Below, piece after piece: positions 1-9,190 of a stretch of DNA of 64,000 nt. Within the stretch, counting starts at the first letter, position 1, and each line of letters begins with the position of its first letter. A program made the position numbers and the translations under genes. A model generated the notes under the pieces. It was not told where the DNA came from. It searched no databases and saw only the letters and a program-made list of their open reading frames with translations. The stretch is from Glaciibacter superstes DSM 21135 (GTDB lineage: Bacteria; Actinomycetota; Actinomycetes; Actinomycetales; Microbacteriaceae), in assembly GCF_000421145.1 (NCBI RefSeq), contig NZ_ATWH01000013.1:102980-166979 (forward strand). The letters are read 5' to 3'.

Positions 1-1473
1 CAGCACATGGAGACGTTCCAGGAACGCTTCGCCGGGTTCCCGATCCACTTGCGCGCACTGTCGCGGTTCCAGAGCGACAAGGAAGCGAGAGAAACCATAG
101 CCGGGCTCCTGGACGGCACGGTCGACATCGTGATCGGTACCCATCGACTGCTGTCTGACTCGATCATCTTCAAGGACATTGGCCTCGTCATCATCGATGA
201 GGAGCAGCGGTTCGGGGTCGAGCACAAAGACCAGCTGAAGAAGCTCAAGACCAACGTCGACATCCTGGCGATGAGCGCGACGCCGATCCCGCGCACGCTG
301 GAGATGGCGGTCACCGGTATCAGGGAGATGTCGACGCTGGCGACGCCGCCGGAGGACCGGCATCCGATTCTCACGTTCGTCGGGCCGTACTCCGAACGCC
401 AGGTCTCAGCGGCGATCCGACGCGAACTGCTGCGCGAGGGACAGATCTTCTTCGTGCACAATCGGGTCGCGAGCATCAACCGGGTAGCGGCTCAGCTGTC
501 CGAGCTGGTGCCGGAGGCGCGCATCGCCGTCGCACACGGTCAGCTGCCGGAGTCGGTGCTCGAGCAGGTGGTGGTCGATTTCTGGGAGCGCAAGTTCGAC
601 GTGCTCGTCACGACGACGATCATCGAGACCGGGCTCGACATCGCCAATGCGAACACCATCATCATCGACAGGGCAGACAAGTACGGTCTCAGCCAGCTTC
701 ACCAGTTGCGGGGCAGGGTCGGCCGAGGGCGCGAGCGGGCGTACGCGTACTTCCTCTACGACGAGAACAAGCCGCTCTCCGAGACGGCGCTCGACCGGCT
801 CTCGACGATCGCCGCGAACAACGAGTTGGGCAGCGGAATGCAGGTCGCGTTGAAAGACCTGGAGATTCGCGGAGCAGGCAACCTGCTCGGCGGCGAGCAG
901 GCCGGGCATATCGCCGGCGTCGGTTTTGACCTGTACCTGCGGATGATCGGCGAGGCCGTGTCGACGTTCAGGGGGGATGTCGCTGAGGGCCAGACCGAGC
1001 TCAGGCTGGAGTTGCCGGTCGACGCGCATATCCCGGAGGACTACGTCGACAGCGAGCGGCTGCGGCTCGAGGCCTATCAGAAGCTCTCGACGGCCAGCTC
1101 GACGAACGCGAAGGAAGACCAGATCTCGCTGGTGCTCGACGAACTTGTGGACCGGTATGGCGAACCACCGGTTGCGGTGCAGAACCTGATTGCTGTGTCA
1201 CGGCTGCGCTGGCAGGCGCAGCAGGCCGGGCTCAGCGAAGTGGTGGCGATGGGATCGAACCTGAGAGTCGCGCCGGCTGACTTGGCGGATTCGATCCAGG
1301 TGCGGCTGCAGCGCATGTATCCTGGCGCCCGCTACTTCACCCAGAACGGTTCGATGACGGTGCCGATGCCGAGGCCGAACGGAGAGCCGCTCGGCGACCC
1401 GGAGCTCATCGCCTGGACCGGCGCGCTGCTCGGCGCTATTTTCCCCGCACCGAAGCCCGTGGAGTCCCCGTAG
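1..1473 (+). CDS. mfd: Transcription-repair coupling factor Mfd, C-terminal part (5' end outside window)
   Basis: Mfd displaces RNA polymerase stalled at DNA lesions and recruits UvrA. The reading frame is open from base 1, so only about the last 490 residues are present. They contain helicase motif II as DEEQRFG (about residue 66), motif III as SATPIPRTL, the TRG segment running from [17 protein letters not shown] into [11 protein letters not shown], and the C-terminal D7 region ending at the TAG. DEEQ in place of DEEH is usual in actinobacterial Mfd. The gene converges on nhaA. mazG lies just beyond nhaA, as in the mfd-mazG neighbourhood of mycobacteria. The identification is secure; the N-terminal UvrB-like and RNAP-binding regions cannot be judged. 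Confidence 0.97.
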   Translation, partial: QHMETFQERFAGFPIHLRALSRFQSDKEARETIAGLLDGTVDIVIGTHRLLSDSIIFKDIGLVIIDEEQRFGVEHKDQLKKLKTNVDILAMSATPIPRTLEMAVTGIREMSTLATPPEDRHPILTFVGPYSERQVSAAIRRELLREGQIFFVHNRVASINRVAAQLSELVPEARIAVAHGQLPESVLEQVVVDFWERKFDVLVTTTIIETGLDIANANTIIIDRADKYGLSQLHQLRGRVGRGRERAYAYFLYDENKPLSETALDRLSTIAANNELGSGMQVALKDLEIRGAGNLLGGEQAGHIAGVGFDLYLRMIGEAVSTFRGDVAEGQTELRLELPVDAHIPEDYVDSERLRLEAYQKLSTASSTNAKEDQISLVLDELVDRYGEPPVAVQNLIAVSRLRWQAQQAGLSEVVAMGSNLRVAPADLADSIQVRLQRMYPGARYFTQNGSMTVPMPRPNGEPLGDPELIAWTGALLGAIFPAPKPVESP

Positions 1474-1497
1474 ACGCTCCGCTGTGCAGCGAAGCGC

Positions 1498-2673
1498 TCA
1501 CCTGGCAGCGTGCAATCGGCGGTAGTGACGCGCACGGAGGCTCACGACGACGGCCGAGACGGCGATAGCGATACCTGAGCCGATCAGCACGGCGAGCGTC
1601 CCCTCATCCGTCACCGTGTTGTCTCGCTGGAAGGCCAGTTCGTTCATCAACAGCGACACGGTGAAGCCGATGCCTCCCAGGCAGGCGACCACCACAATGT
1701 CTGGCAACTGCAGGGCCGGCCGGTCGCGCCGAGTGGCAATGGCACTGGCCCCCCATCCGGCCAGCGTGATGCCGAGGAGCTTGCCGACCGGCAGGGCAAC
1801 CAGGATTCCCCAGAACGCTGGGCTGAGCCCGTCGATCCGTACCGCGGGAATGGCCACCATGGCCGCCGAGAACGCAAAAAGGGGCAGCACAATGCCGTTG
1901 GAGTACGGCTCGATGATGTGGTGCGTTCGCCCACCGGGCACGCGCGCCATCACCAGGCCCAGCACCACTCCGGCGATCGTCGCATGCACCCCTGAGAGGT
2001 AGGTGAAATACCAGGTGAGTACCCCGAGCAGGCACAGCGCCGCGATGATCGGCCACTGGGGTTTCCGACCGAGCACCCATGGCGAGCGTGGTTTCAGCAG
2101 CCGACTGAACAGGCCGAATCCGGTCGCAGTGATCGCCGCGAACCCGATGAACTGCAGTTGCGCGTCCTGGGTGAAGAAGAACGCGATGATCAGGATGGCG
2201 ACCAGGTCGTCGAGCACGGCTAACGCAAGCAGGAACACCCGCACACGGGTCGGGATGCCGCGGCCGAAGATGGCGAGAACGCCGAGGGCGAAAGCGATGT
2301 CGGTTGCGGTGGGCACCGGCCACCCGCCGGCCAGCGGCGTCCCTGCGGTGAACAGGAGGAATATCACGGCGGGCACCACCACGCCGCCGAGCGCTGCGAT
2401 CGACGGCAGCGCCGCTTTGGCGAAGCTGTTGAGGTCGCCGATCACCAGCTCGCGCTTCAACTCGATGGCCACGAGGAAGAAGAACACGGCGAGCAGGCCG
2501 TCACTGACCCAGTGAGCGGGGGACAGGTCGAGGCCGAATGGCGCATCAACGGGATGCGCGTCCATGAAGGCAACGAACCCGGGGCCGAGGGGGGTGTTCG
2601 CGACGATGAGCCCGATGACGGCAGCCAGGAGCAGGAGCCCGGCCGCGAATCGTTCGGATCTGATGAAGGTCAT
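1498..2673 (-). CDS. nhaA: Na+/H+ antiporter NhaA
   Basis: Inner-membrane sodium/proton antiporter that exports Na+ in exchange for protons in pH and salt homeostasis. The 391-residue length is normal. The conserved aspartates are visible: PTATDIAFALG carries D125 and LAVLDDLVAI carries D155/D156, matching E. coli D133 and D163/D164. Hydrophobic segments span the whole protein, with a short basic C-terminal tail. It is transcribed towards mfd and divergently from mazG, with about 120 bp between the two starts. The start MTFIRSERFAAG fits the family; no strong ribosome binding site is evident. Whether the physiological cation is Na+ or Li+ cannot be read from sequence. Confidence 0.95.
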   Translation of the reverse strand: MTFIRSERFAAGLLLLAAVIGLIVANTPLGPGFVAFMDAHPVDAPFGLDLSPAHWVSDGLLAVFFFLVAIELKRELVIGDLNSFAKAALPSIAALGGVVVPAVIFLLFTAGTPLAGGWPVPTATDIAFALGVLAIFGRGIPTRVRVFLLALAVLDDLVAILIIAFFFTQDAQLQFIGFAAITATGFGLFSRLLKPRSPWVLGRKPQWPIIAALCLLGVLTWYFTYLSGVHATIAGVVLGLVMARVPGGRTHHIIEPYSNGIVLPLFAFSAAMVAIPAVRIDGLSPAFWGILVALPVGKLLGITLAGWGASAIATRRDRPALQLPDIVVVACLGGIGFTVSLLMNELAFQRDNTVTDEGTLAVLIGSGIAIAVSAVVVSLRARHYRRLHAAR

Positions 2674-2795
2674 GTGTGCCTGACGGGTCGGTTGACGACG
2701 AGACGGATTCCTCCGCCGCCGACCAGACTTCCCGGCTCACCGGTTGCCAGCATACCCGTGAGCCGTACGATGGGTACGATTCCCCAGGAGGCCCC

Positions 2796-3524
2796 GTGAC
2801 CAACCCCGATTCTCCCGCCGCAGTATCCGCAGGCGGAGCACAGACCGAACTTGACACGCTCATCGAGACGGTGGCCAGGCTTCGAGCGCCAGGCGGCTGC
2901 GCGTGGGACGCCGACCAGACGCACGAGTCGCTCGTGCAGTATCTGGTCGAGGAGAGTTATGAGCTCATCGACGCCATTGAGGCCGGCAGTCGGGAGGAGA
3001 TGATCGAGGAACTCGGCGATGTGCTCTACCAAGTGCTCTTCCACGCCGATATCGCCGCCCACACCAGTGGCGAGGACTTTGACATCCAGGATGTCGCAGC
3101 GCACATGACCGCGAAGATGATCGGCAGGCATCCGCACGTTTTCGGAGACGCCACCCTCGAGACCGCAGACGACGTGGTCGCCGCCTGGGATGGGTTCAAA
3201 GCCGCAGAGAAGCCGCACCGCACGAGTGTTCTCGACGGGATCCCGCAGGGGATGCCGGCGCTGGCGCTGGCGCACAAGGTGCTGGGGCGGGCGGAGAAGG
3301 TCGGACTGTTGGAAACGGATGCCGCGCCGGCGATGCCGCTCGAGAGCGAAGCGGATCTCGGGCCATTGTTGCTGGCGATCGTGGCGTCGGCGCGGGCCCA
3401 GGGATTTGACGCCGAACGTGCGCTGCGCGGGGCATTGCGGGACTTGCAGACCGAAATCCGAACCGCGGAATCGGCAAAGGTGGATGTTGCTGACGCAGGC
3501 ATCATCGCGGTCGCGGGAGAATGA
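2796..3524 (+). CDS. mazG: Nucleoside triphosphate pyrophosphohydrolase MazG
   Basis: Hydrolyses (d)NTPs to NMP and pyrophosphate and is thought to clean the nucleotide pool. The frame stays open upstream, but GTG at 2796 is preceded four bases earlier by AGGAGG (2786-2791), and the protein from there (242 aa) begins just ahead of the conserved GGCAWDADQTHESL motif. The Mg2+-binding motifs EESYE (about 52-56) and EELGD (about 71-75) are intact. Two TACGAT hexamers (2766-2771, 2775-2780) are possible -10 elements. The C-terminal half is short and diverged, as in other actinobacterial MazG proteins. The phosphoesterase gene starts 3 bp after its stop, so the two are probably co-transcribed. Confidence 0.92.
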   Translation: MTNPDSPAAVSAGGAQTELDTLIETVARLRAPGGCAWDADQTHESLVQYLVEESYELIDAIEAGSREEMIEELGDVLYQVLFHADIAAHTSGEDFDIQDVAAHMTAKMIGRHPHVFGDATLETADDVVAAWDGFKAAEKPHRTSVLDGIPQGMPALALAHKVLGRAEKVGLLETDAAPAMPLESEADLGPLLLAIVASARAQGFDAERALRGALRDLQTEIRTAESAKVDVADAGIIAVAGE

Positions 3525-3527
3525 CCT

Positions 3528-5312
3528 ATGACTTCGACTGAACCACCTGCCTCTGACGCGCGCGAAAATGGGCCAGGTGCCGATGCCGAAGCGAACTCAG
3601 AGGAATTGCGTTCGTCGAGGCGTTCCTTCCTCAAGGCGACGGGATTTGCGGCTGCCGGATTTGCGGCCGGCGGGATCGCTGGAGGAGCGGCCGGTGCAGT
3701 GATCGGTGTCGCGGCGGGGCGGAACGAAGACGAGCAAGGGGCACTCGACCCCCGTTACGAGCCCGGGTTCGATCATGTTGTCGTACTGATGTACGAGAAC
3801 CGCTCGTTCGACAACCTGCTCGGCTGGCTGTATACGCCAGACACGCTGCCAGACGGGCAGGAGTTCGACGGTCTCGCGATGGGCTCACACAGCAATACCG
3901 CGCCGGATGGCACCGTTATCGAAGCGCACGTCTATTCCGGCGCCACCGACACCATCATGAGCCACCCCAACCCCGACCCCGGCGAGGTCTACCCGCACGT
4001 CAACACCCAGTTGTTCGGTACTGTCGACCCACCGGAGAACGCCGACCTGTATGTCGGTCACGCGGCGCAGCATCCGTTCAATGCCCCCAAGGCCGGGCAG
4101 GTTGCAGACAACTCAGGCTTTGTTCTCGACTACGAGATCAACTTTCGGCGGCTCAGGGGCAAGGCGCCAACCGCCAAGCAACTTCGGGTCTCCATGGGCA
4201 GCTTTTCGCCCGAGATGCTGCCGGTCATGTCGACCCTGGCGAAGAATTTCGCCGTATACGACTCCTGGTTCTGCGCCGTGCCGTCGCAGACGTTCTGCAA
4301 CCGGTCGTTCTTCCACGCCTCCACTTCGCATGGATTCGTCAGCAACAAGGAGGGCGGTGGCTACGACAAATGGCTGGATGCCGACGCCGTTCCGACCATC
4401 TTCAACCGGCTCGAGGAGGCTGGGCTCAGCTGGCGGGTCTACTACGACGCCGCGCAGCTGGTCTCCTTCACCGGGGTGTTGCACGCTCCGTCGCTTGAGA
4501 AGTACTGGAAGACGAATTTCCGCACCATGGAGCAGTACCACGACGACGCGAAGAACGGCAATCTGCCCGCCTATGCGTTCATCGAGCCGCGGATGACGTT
4601 CAATCACAACGACATGCATCCGCCCGTCGGCAAGCTGCGGGAGAGTGACGTCGACGGCGAGCTGGTGTTCAATGGGGCCCTCTCCGATGTGCGCGCCGGA
4701 GATGCGTTGCTGCACTACGTGTACTCGGCGATCAAGGAGAGTGGGTCTCAGAAGGGCTCCAACGCCAACAACACTCTGCTTCTGGTGACGTTCGACGAGC
4801 ACGGCGGCATCTACGATCACGTCACGCCTCCGGCGACGACACCGCCGCATCCGAAGGCAGAACCGGGGGAGATGGGGTTCACGTTCGACCGGCTGGGCTG
4901 CCGTGTTCCGGCGATCGCGATCTCTGCCTATACAAAAGCGGGCACCGTCATCAATGACGAGATGCACCATGCGGCCCTCGTCCGCACGCTGAGTCGGTTG
5001 CACGGACTGAAGCCGCTCACGGCGCGGGATGCCGGAGCCAACGACCTGTTCAACGTGGTGAATCTCACCAAGCCGCGGCCGGCATCCGACTGGCCTGATA
5101 CCCACCCGCATTACACACCGCCGAACCCGGAATCCGAGCCGAAGCCGAAGGAAGGATACCGGGACCGGCCGCTGAGTTCGCCGGCGAGCGGGCTGCTCGG
5201 GCTACTGGTCGCGCGTTATGGGAAACCGGGCGACGAGGTCCCAGATACCTATGGCGAGGCGTTCGACACGCTGATGGCACACGGGAAGGGCCTGTTCGGC
5301 ACGACCGATTAG
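3528..5312 (+). CDS. Tat-exported phosphoesterase (phospholipase C / acid phosphatase family)
   Basis: A 594-residue secreted phosphoesterase of the family that includes bacterial non-haemolytic phospholipase C and AcpA-type acid phosphatases. A twin-arginine signal is clear: RRSFLK at about 31-36 followed by a long Ala/Gly-rich hydrophobic stretch to about residue 64. The family's N-terminal metal/nucleophile region reads HVVVLMYENRSFDNLLGW (about 83-100), and a second conserved block reads TFDEHGGIYDHVTPP. The protein should fold in the cytoplasm and be exported by Tat. It starts 3 bp after mazG. The substrate (phospholipid, phosphomonoester or other) cannot be decided from sequence. The C-terminal 60 residues are proline-rich. 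Confidence 0.9.
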   Translation: MTSTEPPASDARENGPGADAEANSEELRSSRRSFLKATGFAAAGFAAGGIAGGAAGAVIGVAAGRNEDEQGALDPRYEPGFDHVVVLMYENRSFDNLLGWLYTPDTLPDGQEFDGLAMGSHSNTAPDGTVIEAHVYSGATDTIMSHPNPDPGEVYPHVNTQLFGTVDPPENADLYVGHAAQHPFNAPKAGQVADNSGFVLDYEINFRRLRGKAPTAKQLRVSMGSFSPEMLPVMSTLAKNFAVYDSWFCAVPSQTFCNRSFFHASTSHGFVSNKEGGGYDKWLDADAVPTIFNRLEEAGLSWRVYYDAAQLVSFTGVLHAPSLEKYWKTNFRTMEQYHDDAKNGNLPAYAFIEPRMTFNHNDMHPPVGKLRESDVDGELVFNGALSDVRAGDALLHYVYSAIKESGSQKGSNANNTLLLVTFDEHGGIYDHVTPPATTPPHPKAEPGEMGFTFDRLGCRVPAIAISAYTKAGTVINDEMHHAALVRTLSRLHGLKPLTARDAGANDLFNVVNLTKPRPASDWPDTHPHYTPPNPESEPKPKEGYRDRPLSSPASGLLGLLVARYGKPGDEVPDTYGEAFDTLMAHGKGLFGTTD

Positions 5313-5334
5313 GCAGCACGGCGGTTTCTGCTGC

Positions 5335-5393
5335 GCCGAGCCGTGAGCTGAGCACCTTCCCATGGCGGGAGCGTGCTTATCTCACGGTTCGGC
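5335..5393. terminator. Imperfect inverted repeat between convergent genes, likely bidirectional terminator
   Basis: Arms GCCGAGCCGTGAG (5335-5347) and CTCACGGTTCGGC (5381-5393) pair over 12 of 13 positions. A smaller nested stem lies in the loop (AGCAC with GTGCT). It lies between the stop of the phosphoesterase gene and the end of the ABC permease gene. There is no T tract, which is common for terminators in high-GC actinobacteria. Confidence 0.55.
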
Positions 5394-5410
5394 GGTGGCG
5401 ATCGTGACCT

Positions 5411-6514
5411 CTAAGCGATGCGGCTGCCGGTGGGCAGCGTGCGGGCGGGGGTGTCGGTGCGACGCCACGCCCAGAACAGTGCGCCGGCACCGAGTACGAG
5501 GTGAATGCCGAGGCCGACGAACCATGAGGGCAGCGCGCGGTCGTAGATCTCGCGTGGAGTCGGATTGTCGCCAAACGACATCATGCCGTCTCGGCCGGGA
5601 TCGGTCGTCGCCATGGTGCAGTAGTCGATCTCCTGGTGGAGTTCCGGTGGAGTCTGCGCGCCACGCACGCCGATCGCGATCCAGCCGAAGAGATCCTGTG
5701 CGTTGCCGCGTTCGTCGAACGCACCAGGGGAGGCATCCGCCACCACGACATAGGGGTTGGCAGCGAGGATCCACCAGTAGTAGTCGAAGCGAGGCACGTC
5801 GTACCGGTTCGTGTGCGGGGCAGAACACACGACGTCGCTCTGCTCATCGGTCTGCGAGTCGAACTGGGTGGCATCGACAGACCGGGTCACCGTCGTCACC
5901 TCCGACTTGGTCGCCGTGCCGAGCAGGGCGAAAGAGATCAGGGTGCCGATACTCAGTGCGGCGACGATGAGGTAGGTCACCACGATCGAGAACAGCGGGC
6001 GAATCAGGATGCCGGACAGTCCGACTCCGATCGCGGCGATGACGCCAAGTTCGACGGCGAGCACCAGGACCGACACGGCGATTGTTGCGGCAGACACCTG
6101 GCCGAGGATCACGGCGAAGACGAGGAACGGCACGGCGGCGGCGAGGAACGCGAGGGCGGTGATCCAGGCCGCAAGGAACTTACCGAGAATCAGCTGGCCA
6201 GTACTGATCAGGGTGACCTGCGTCGTTGCCAGGGTGCCGGCATCCCGTTCGCCGTTCACGGCGTTTCCGCTGAGCGCGGGGGAGACCAGGGTTCCGAGCA
6301 GTAAGACGAAGAAGACGATCGTAGAGAAGACGCCGCCGCCTCCTGTCATCCAGGCTGATGTGGAGAACCACAACAGCGCCGTCACTGCGCCGACCAGGAC
6401 GATGAAGATGCCGAGCAGCACGTACCAGGCGACGCCGCGTACGCGCTGGCGGAGTTCGAGGGTGACGATCAGCCACAGGCCGGTGAGGTACTCACCGGAT
6501 CTGGCGCGGGTCAT
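5411..6514 (-). CDS. ABC-2 type transporter permease
   Basis: A 367-residue integral membrane protein with a cytoplasmic N-terminus, a first membrane segment near residues 30-55 and a run of further helices (around 85-110, 140-175, 180-215). A soluble loop rich in Asp, Thr and Ser lies near 220-330, before a last helix at about 330-350. This is the layout of ABC-2 permeases with a large extracytoplasmic loop. Its start overlaps the stop of the upstream ATPase gene by four bases (ATGA), so the two form one export unit. The substrate is unknown: drugs, lipids or peptides are all possible. Confidence 0.85.
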   Translation of the reverse strand: MTRARSGEYLTGLWLIVTLELRQRVRGVAWYVLLGIFIVLVGAVTALLWFSTSAWMTGGGGVFSTIVFFVLLLGTLVSPALSGNAVNGERDAGTLATTQVTLISTGQLILGKFLAAWITALAFLAAAVPFLVFAVILGQVSAATIAVSVLVLAVELGVIAAIGVGLSGILIRPLFSIVVTYLIVAALSIGTLISFALLGTATKSEVTTVTRSVDATQFDSQTDEQSDVVCSAPHTNRYDVPRFDYYWWILAANPYVVVADASPGAFDERGNAQDLFGWIAIGVRGAQTPPELHQEIDYCTMATTDPGRDGMMSFGDNPTPREIYDRALPSWFVGLGIHLVLGAGALFWAWRRTDTPARTLPTGSRIA

Positions 6515-7479
6515 GCTTGCTCCTGGGTGGTGTCGGCATCCTCATGGAGATTGCTCTCACGATTGAGGTCGAGGAAGGTGTGCTCGAGGTCGCCGACAGC
6601 CGGTCCGAACGTGGTTACCGGAACGCCGGCGGCAACCAGTTTGGCGAGAAGTTCGGCCGCGGCTGCTTCGTTGTGCACTCGAACCAGGGTGCCGAGACTG
6701 TCAACGGTGATGTGTTGAGGCAGAATTCCGGATGCCGAAAGGCTGGCGGCCAGAGCCGCGGGGTCGAGTGAACGGATGCGCCACGCCCTGGCGCTGGCGC
6801 TTGCCCTGGCGACCTGTTCGCGGCTCGCGGTGACGCCGGCGGCGAGGTAGACGGCGGCATCCGCCATCTCGTCGAGTTCCGCGAGCACATGGCTGGAGAC
6901 GAGCACCGCCGTGCCCTCTGCGGCGAGCCGGCGTACGAGTTCACGAAGGGCGATGCGGGCGGCAGGGTCGAGGCCGGAGGCCGGCTCGTCTAGCAGGAGT
7001 ACAGAGGGGTTGTGCACGAGTGCGCGGGCGAGGCTGAGACGCTGCTTCTGTCCGCGGGACAGCACTCGCGAGGGCTGGTCGGCGAGGTCGTCGAGGCCGG
7101 TGAGGAGGATCAGTTCGTTCGCGCGGGCGGCCGCGTCGGATCGGGTCAGCCCGTACATGCGGCCGGTGACACTGAGCGCTGCTCGCACGCTGAGGGTGGG
7201 CCAGGAGCCGAGAGCGTCCGGCATCCAGCCGATGGCGGAGCGTACGGCGGTCGGTTCGGTAACCGGGTCGTGGCCGGCGATGCTGATGGCGCCGGAGTCA
7301 GGGGCGAGGAGGCTGGCGAGCATGAGCATGAGGGTGGTCTTGCCAGACCCGTTCGGGCCGATCAGGGCGGTGACGGAGCCCGGTGCGACGCTCAGTGTGG
7401 CGTCGCGAACGGCGTGCACCTGGCCGAACGATCGGCTGACGCCGGAAACCTCGATGCTGCTCGTGCCTGATGTCGTCAT
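6511..7479 (-). CDS. ABC transporter ATP-binding protein
   Basis: ATPase subunit (322 aa) for the permease encoded directly downstream. Walker A reads GPNGSGKT (41-48), the signature region reads LSRGQKQRLSLA and Walker B reads LLLDEPASGLDP. All catalytic motifs are intact. The last 100 residues form the accessory C-terminal region common in CcmA/DrrA-like exporters. A TAGGCT hexamer about 30 bp upstream could be a -10 element. The operon is two genes only, with no regulator attached; the uridine-kinase-like gene is divergent. Confidence 0.92.
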   Translation of the reverse strand: MTTSGTSSIEVSGVSRSFGQVHAVRDATLSVAPGSVTALIGPNGSGKTTLMLMLASLLAPDSGAISIAGHDPVTEPTAVRSAIGWMPDALGSWPTLSVRAALSVTGRMYGLTRSDAAARANELILLTGLDDLADQPSRVLSRGQKQRLSLARALVHNPSVLLLDEPASGLDPAARIALRELVRRLAAEGTAVLVSSHVLAELDEMADAAVYLAAGVTASREQVARASASARAWRIRSLDPAALAASLSASGILPQHITVDSLGTLVRVHNEAAAAELLAKLVAAGVPVTTFGPAVGDLEHTFLDLNRESNLHEDADTTQEQA

Positions 7480-7556
7480 CCGTCGCCCTCTCGCCGAAGT
7501 TCTCCCAGCCTAGGGTGAGCGTGCCGCCGCCGGGGGACCGGTGGGCGGCTGGCCGC

Positions 7557-7562
7557 TAACAT
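7557..7562 (+). promoter_or_regulatory. Predicted -10 element, leaderless start
   Basis: TAACAT ends six bases before the ATG at 7569 and there is no Shine-Dalgarno sequence. This spacing puts the transcription start at or next to the start codon. It is one of fifteen sites in the window with the same geometry. Confidence 0.5.
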
Positions 7563-7568
7563 CGTTGG

Positions 7569-8141
7569 ATGGTGACCGGTTCAGAACTGTCGGACCGAAT
7601 TGCACGACTGAGCGAGACCGAGGCGCGTTTGGTCGTCGGTATTTCGGGGTTTGGCGGCTCGGGCAAATCGACGCTTGCGCGTCGGCTGATAACAGGTTTC
7701 CCTGAGCGCATTCGGCTGCGCGGTGATGACTTCCTTGATCCAGTTCGTTCACATCGAAGGTCGAGCGAGTGGGATGGCGTCGACAGGGAACGCCTGGCCG
7801 CTGAGGTGCTGATTCCGTTCAGAGACGGGAAGGCCGCGCGCTTTCGACGGTACGACTGGTCCCTGAGGACTCTTGGAGCTGAAGAGGCGCTGGATCCTGG
7901 ACGCGTCCTGGTCGTCGACGCGATCGGCCTGTTTCACCCTGAGTGTATGGGGCTCTTCGACCTCACGGTGTGGGTCGATGTCGGCCTCGAGACGGCAACC
8001 GCCAGAGGTAAGGCCAGAGACGAGGGGTATGGCCGTGATCATGGCCGACTCTGGGATGACGTCTGGGTGCCGAATGAGCAAGCGTTTGTGGAAGGCTTCG
8101 ATCCGAGGTCGGCGGCTGACCTGCTTTATGCCGCGGAATGA
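7569..8141 (+). CDS. Uridine kinase-like P-loop phosphotransferase
   Basis: A 190-residue P-loop kinase. Walker A reads GFGGSGKST (27-35), and the acidic segment RGDDFLDP (about 49-56) follows at the position where uridine/pantothenate kinase-like proteins bind substrate. The phrase VLVVDAIGLFHPE is the usual hydrophobic strand with acidic residue. Proteins of this type are annotated as uridine kinase-like, but many have no proven substrate and some phosphorylate other small molecules. The ATG at 7569 is supported by an ideally placed -10 element. The gene stands alone between the divergent ABC operon and a convergent SDR gene. Confidence 0.82.
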   Translation: MVTGSELSDRIARLSETEARLVVGISGFGGSGKSTLARRLITGFPERIRLRGDDFLDPVRSHRRSSEWDGVDRERLAAEVLIPFRDGKAARFRRYDWSLRTLGAEEALDPGRVLVVDAIGLFHPECMGLFDLTVWVDVGLETATARGKARDEGYGRDHGRLWDDVWVPNEQAFVEGFDPRSAADLLYAAE

Positions 8142-8193
8142 CGAGGCACGCTTGAGATGGATGAGGAGTGGATCTGACAGTCCACGTCCCATG

Positions 8194-8292
8194 TCATCGG
8201 TGTTGTCGTCGTTGCGGTTCAGTGAGCTTGGGTTGTTGGTCCCGCAGGCGACCCTTCGCTTTGGCCATCGCCAGACCTTCGCGAGTCCGCAT
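8194..8292 (-). pseudogene. Remnant of a serine recombinase (resolvase/invertase) C-terminal region
   Basis: On the minus strand a 32-residue reading frame begins MRTREGLAMAKAKGRLRD and continues QQPKLTEPQ before a stop. The pattern RTREG-x5-AKGRLRG-x-QPKL is the hinge just before the DNA-binding helix-turn-helix of Tn3-type resolvases and DNA invertases. The catalytic N-terminal domain and the helix-turn-helix are both missing; the SDR stop codon lies only a few bases upstream. It is therefore a scar of a former mobile element. Recognition is from memory of the family motif, over a short stretch. Confidence 0.6.
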
Positions 8293-8297
8293 CCGCA

Positions 8298-9131
8298 TCA
8301 GGCGTCGGACTCGCGACTGTGGAATCGGGGGTCTCGCTCGTAATCCTCGTGACGGAGTTTCAGCGCCGCTTCCACTTGCCCCGGAGCGTCGTCGCCAATG
8401 AGCAGCCGGAGCCGCGGATCGTCAAGTTCCCTGACATGGGCGAGAATCACGGCCGCTACATCCTCCGGGGATGTTCCCCCGCTGGCTTCCGCTGCCGGCC
8501 AAGGCACAGTTGCGGTACCGAACAATTCGGTTCGTAGCTCGTCGTAGGCGGCAATCGGTGAGCTGAATCGCATGCTCCCGCCGGCCCAATCCGTGTCGAT
8601 TGCTCCGGGCTCGACGAGGGTCACACGGATACCGAATCGACCGACCTCGGCCGCCATGGCCTCACTGAACCCCTCGAGGCCCCATTTCGCCGCGTTGTAG
8701 AGCCCCAGTGTCGGCATGGTCCCCACGGCTCCGACTGTCGAGATCTGAACAATGTGCCCGCTTCGTTGGTCGCGCATGACCGGTATCGCGGCCTGGCTGA
8801 GCCAGAGCGGACCGAGAAGATCAGTGTCGAGGATGGCGCGCGCTTCTTCCTCAGTTGCTTCTTCTACTGCGCCGATGAGGCCATACCCGGCATTGTTCAC
8901 GAGTACGTCGAGCCGCCCGAATTCGGCTACGGCCTGCGCAACGGCGGCGAAGGCAGCGAGCCGGTCGCGGACGTCGAGTTGTTGTACCACCAGACGCTCG
9001 TGTTCAGGGAGTGAGTGTGCGCCTCGCACGGTTGCGACCACAGCGTGATCTGCGTCGAGTGCGGCAATTGTCAGGGCGCGACCCAGCCCGCGATTCGCAC
9101 CGGTGATCATCCAAGTTTGGGGTGAAGTCAT
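8298..9131 (-). CDS. Short-chain dehydrogenase/reductase (SDR)
   Basis: NAD(P)-dependent oxidoreductase of the classical SDR family, 277 aa. The nucleotide-binding motif TGANRGLG (10-17), NNAG (79-82), the catalytic Ser131 and the YNAAK motif (Y145, K149) are all present, so it should be active. Arg/His residues after the second strand suggest NADPH, but the substrate is unknown. It is divergent from a TetR regulator with only 59 bp between the start codons, and each start has its own -10 element, so the regulator very likely controls this gene. A serine-recombinase scar sits immediately downstream. Confidence 0.9.
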   Translation of the reverse strand: MTSPQTWMITGANRGLGRALTIAALDADHAVVATVRGAHSLPEHERLVVQQLDVRDRLAAFAAVAQAVAEFGRLDVLVNNAGYGLIGAVEEATEEEARAILDTDLLGPLWLSQAAIPVMRDQRSGHIVQISTVGAVGTMPTLGLYNAAKWGLEGFSEAMAAEVGRFGIRVTLVEPGAIDTDWAGGSMRFSSPIAAYDELRTELFGTATVPWPAAEASGGTSPEDVAAVILAHVRELDDPRLRLLIGDDAPGQVEAALKLRHEDYERDPRFHSRESDA

Positions 9132-9137
9132 GTTTTT

Positions 9138-9143
9138 ACCGTA
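9138..9143 (-). promoter_or_regulatory. Predicted -10 element of SDR gene, leaderless start
   Basis: On the minus strand TACGGT is followed by six bases and then the ATG at 9131. There is no Shine-Dalgarno sequence. The near-palindrome TATCAGATA (9142-9150) overlaps it and is a candidate site for the divergent TetR regulator. Confidence 0.5.
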
Positions 9144-9178
9144 TCAGATAACTGGACGCACCGTCTCGTTTCGTGGGG

Positions 9179-9184
9179 TAGTGT
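9179..9184 (+). promoter_or_regulatory. Predicted -10 element of tetR gene, leaderless start
   Basis: TAGTGT is followed by six bases and the ATG at 9191, without a ribosome binding site. An in-frame TTG two codons upstream is less likely to be the start because it lies inside the promoter-to-start gap. Confidence 0.5.
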
Positions 9185-9190
9185 TTGAGT

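Noticed and set aside
2676..2795. A longer MazG starting near the nhaA start
   Set aside because: The extension is not family-like and AGGAGG directly precedes the GTG at 2796.
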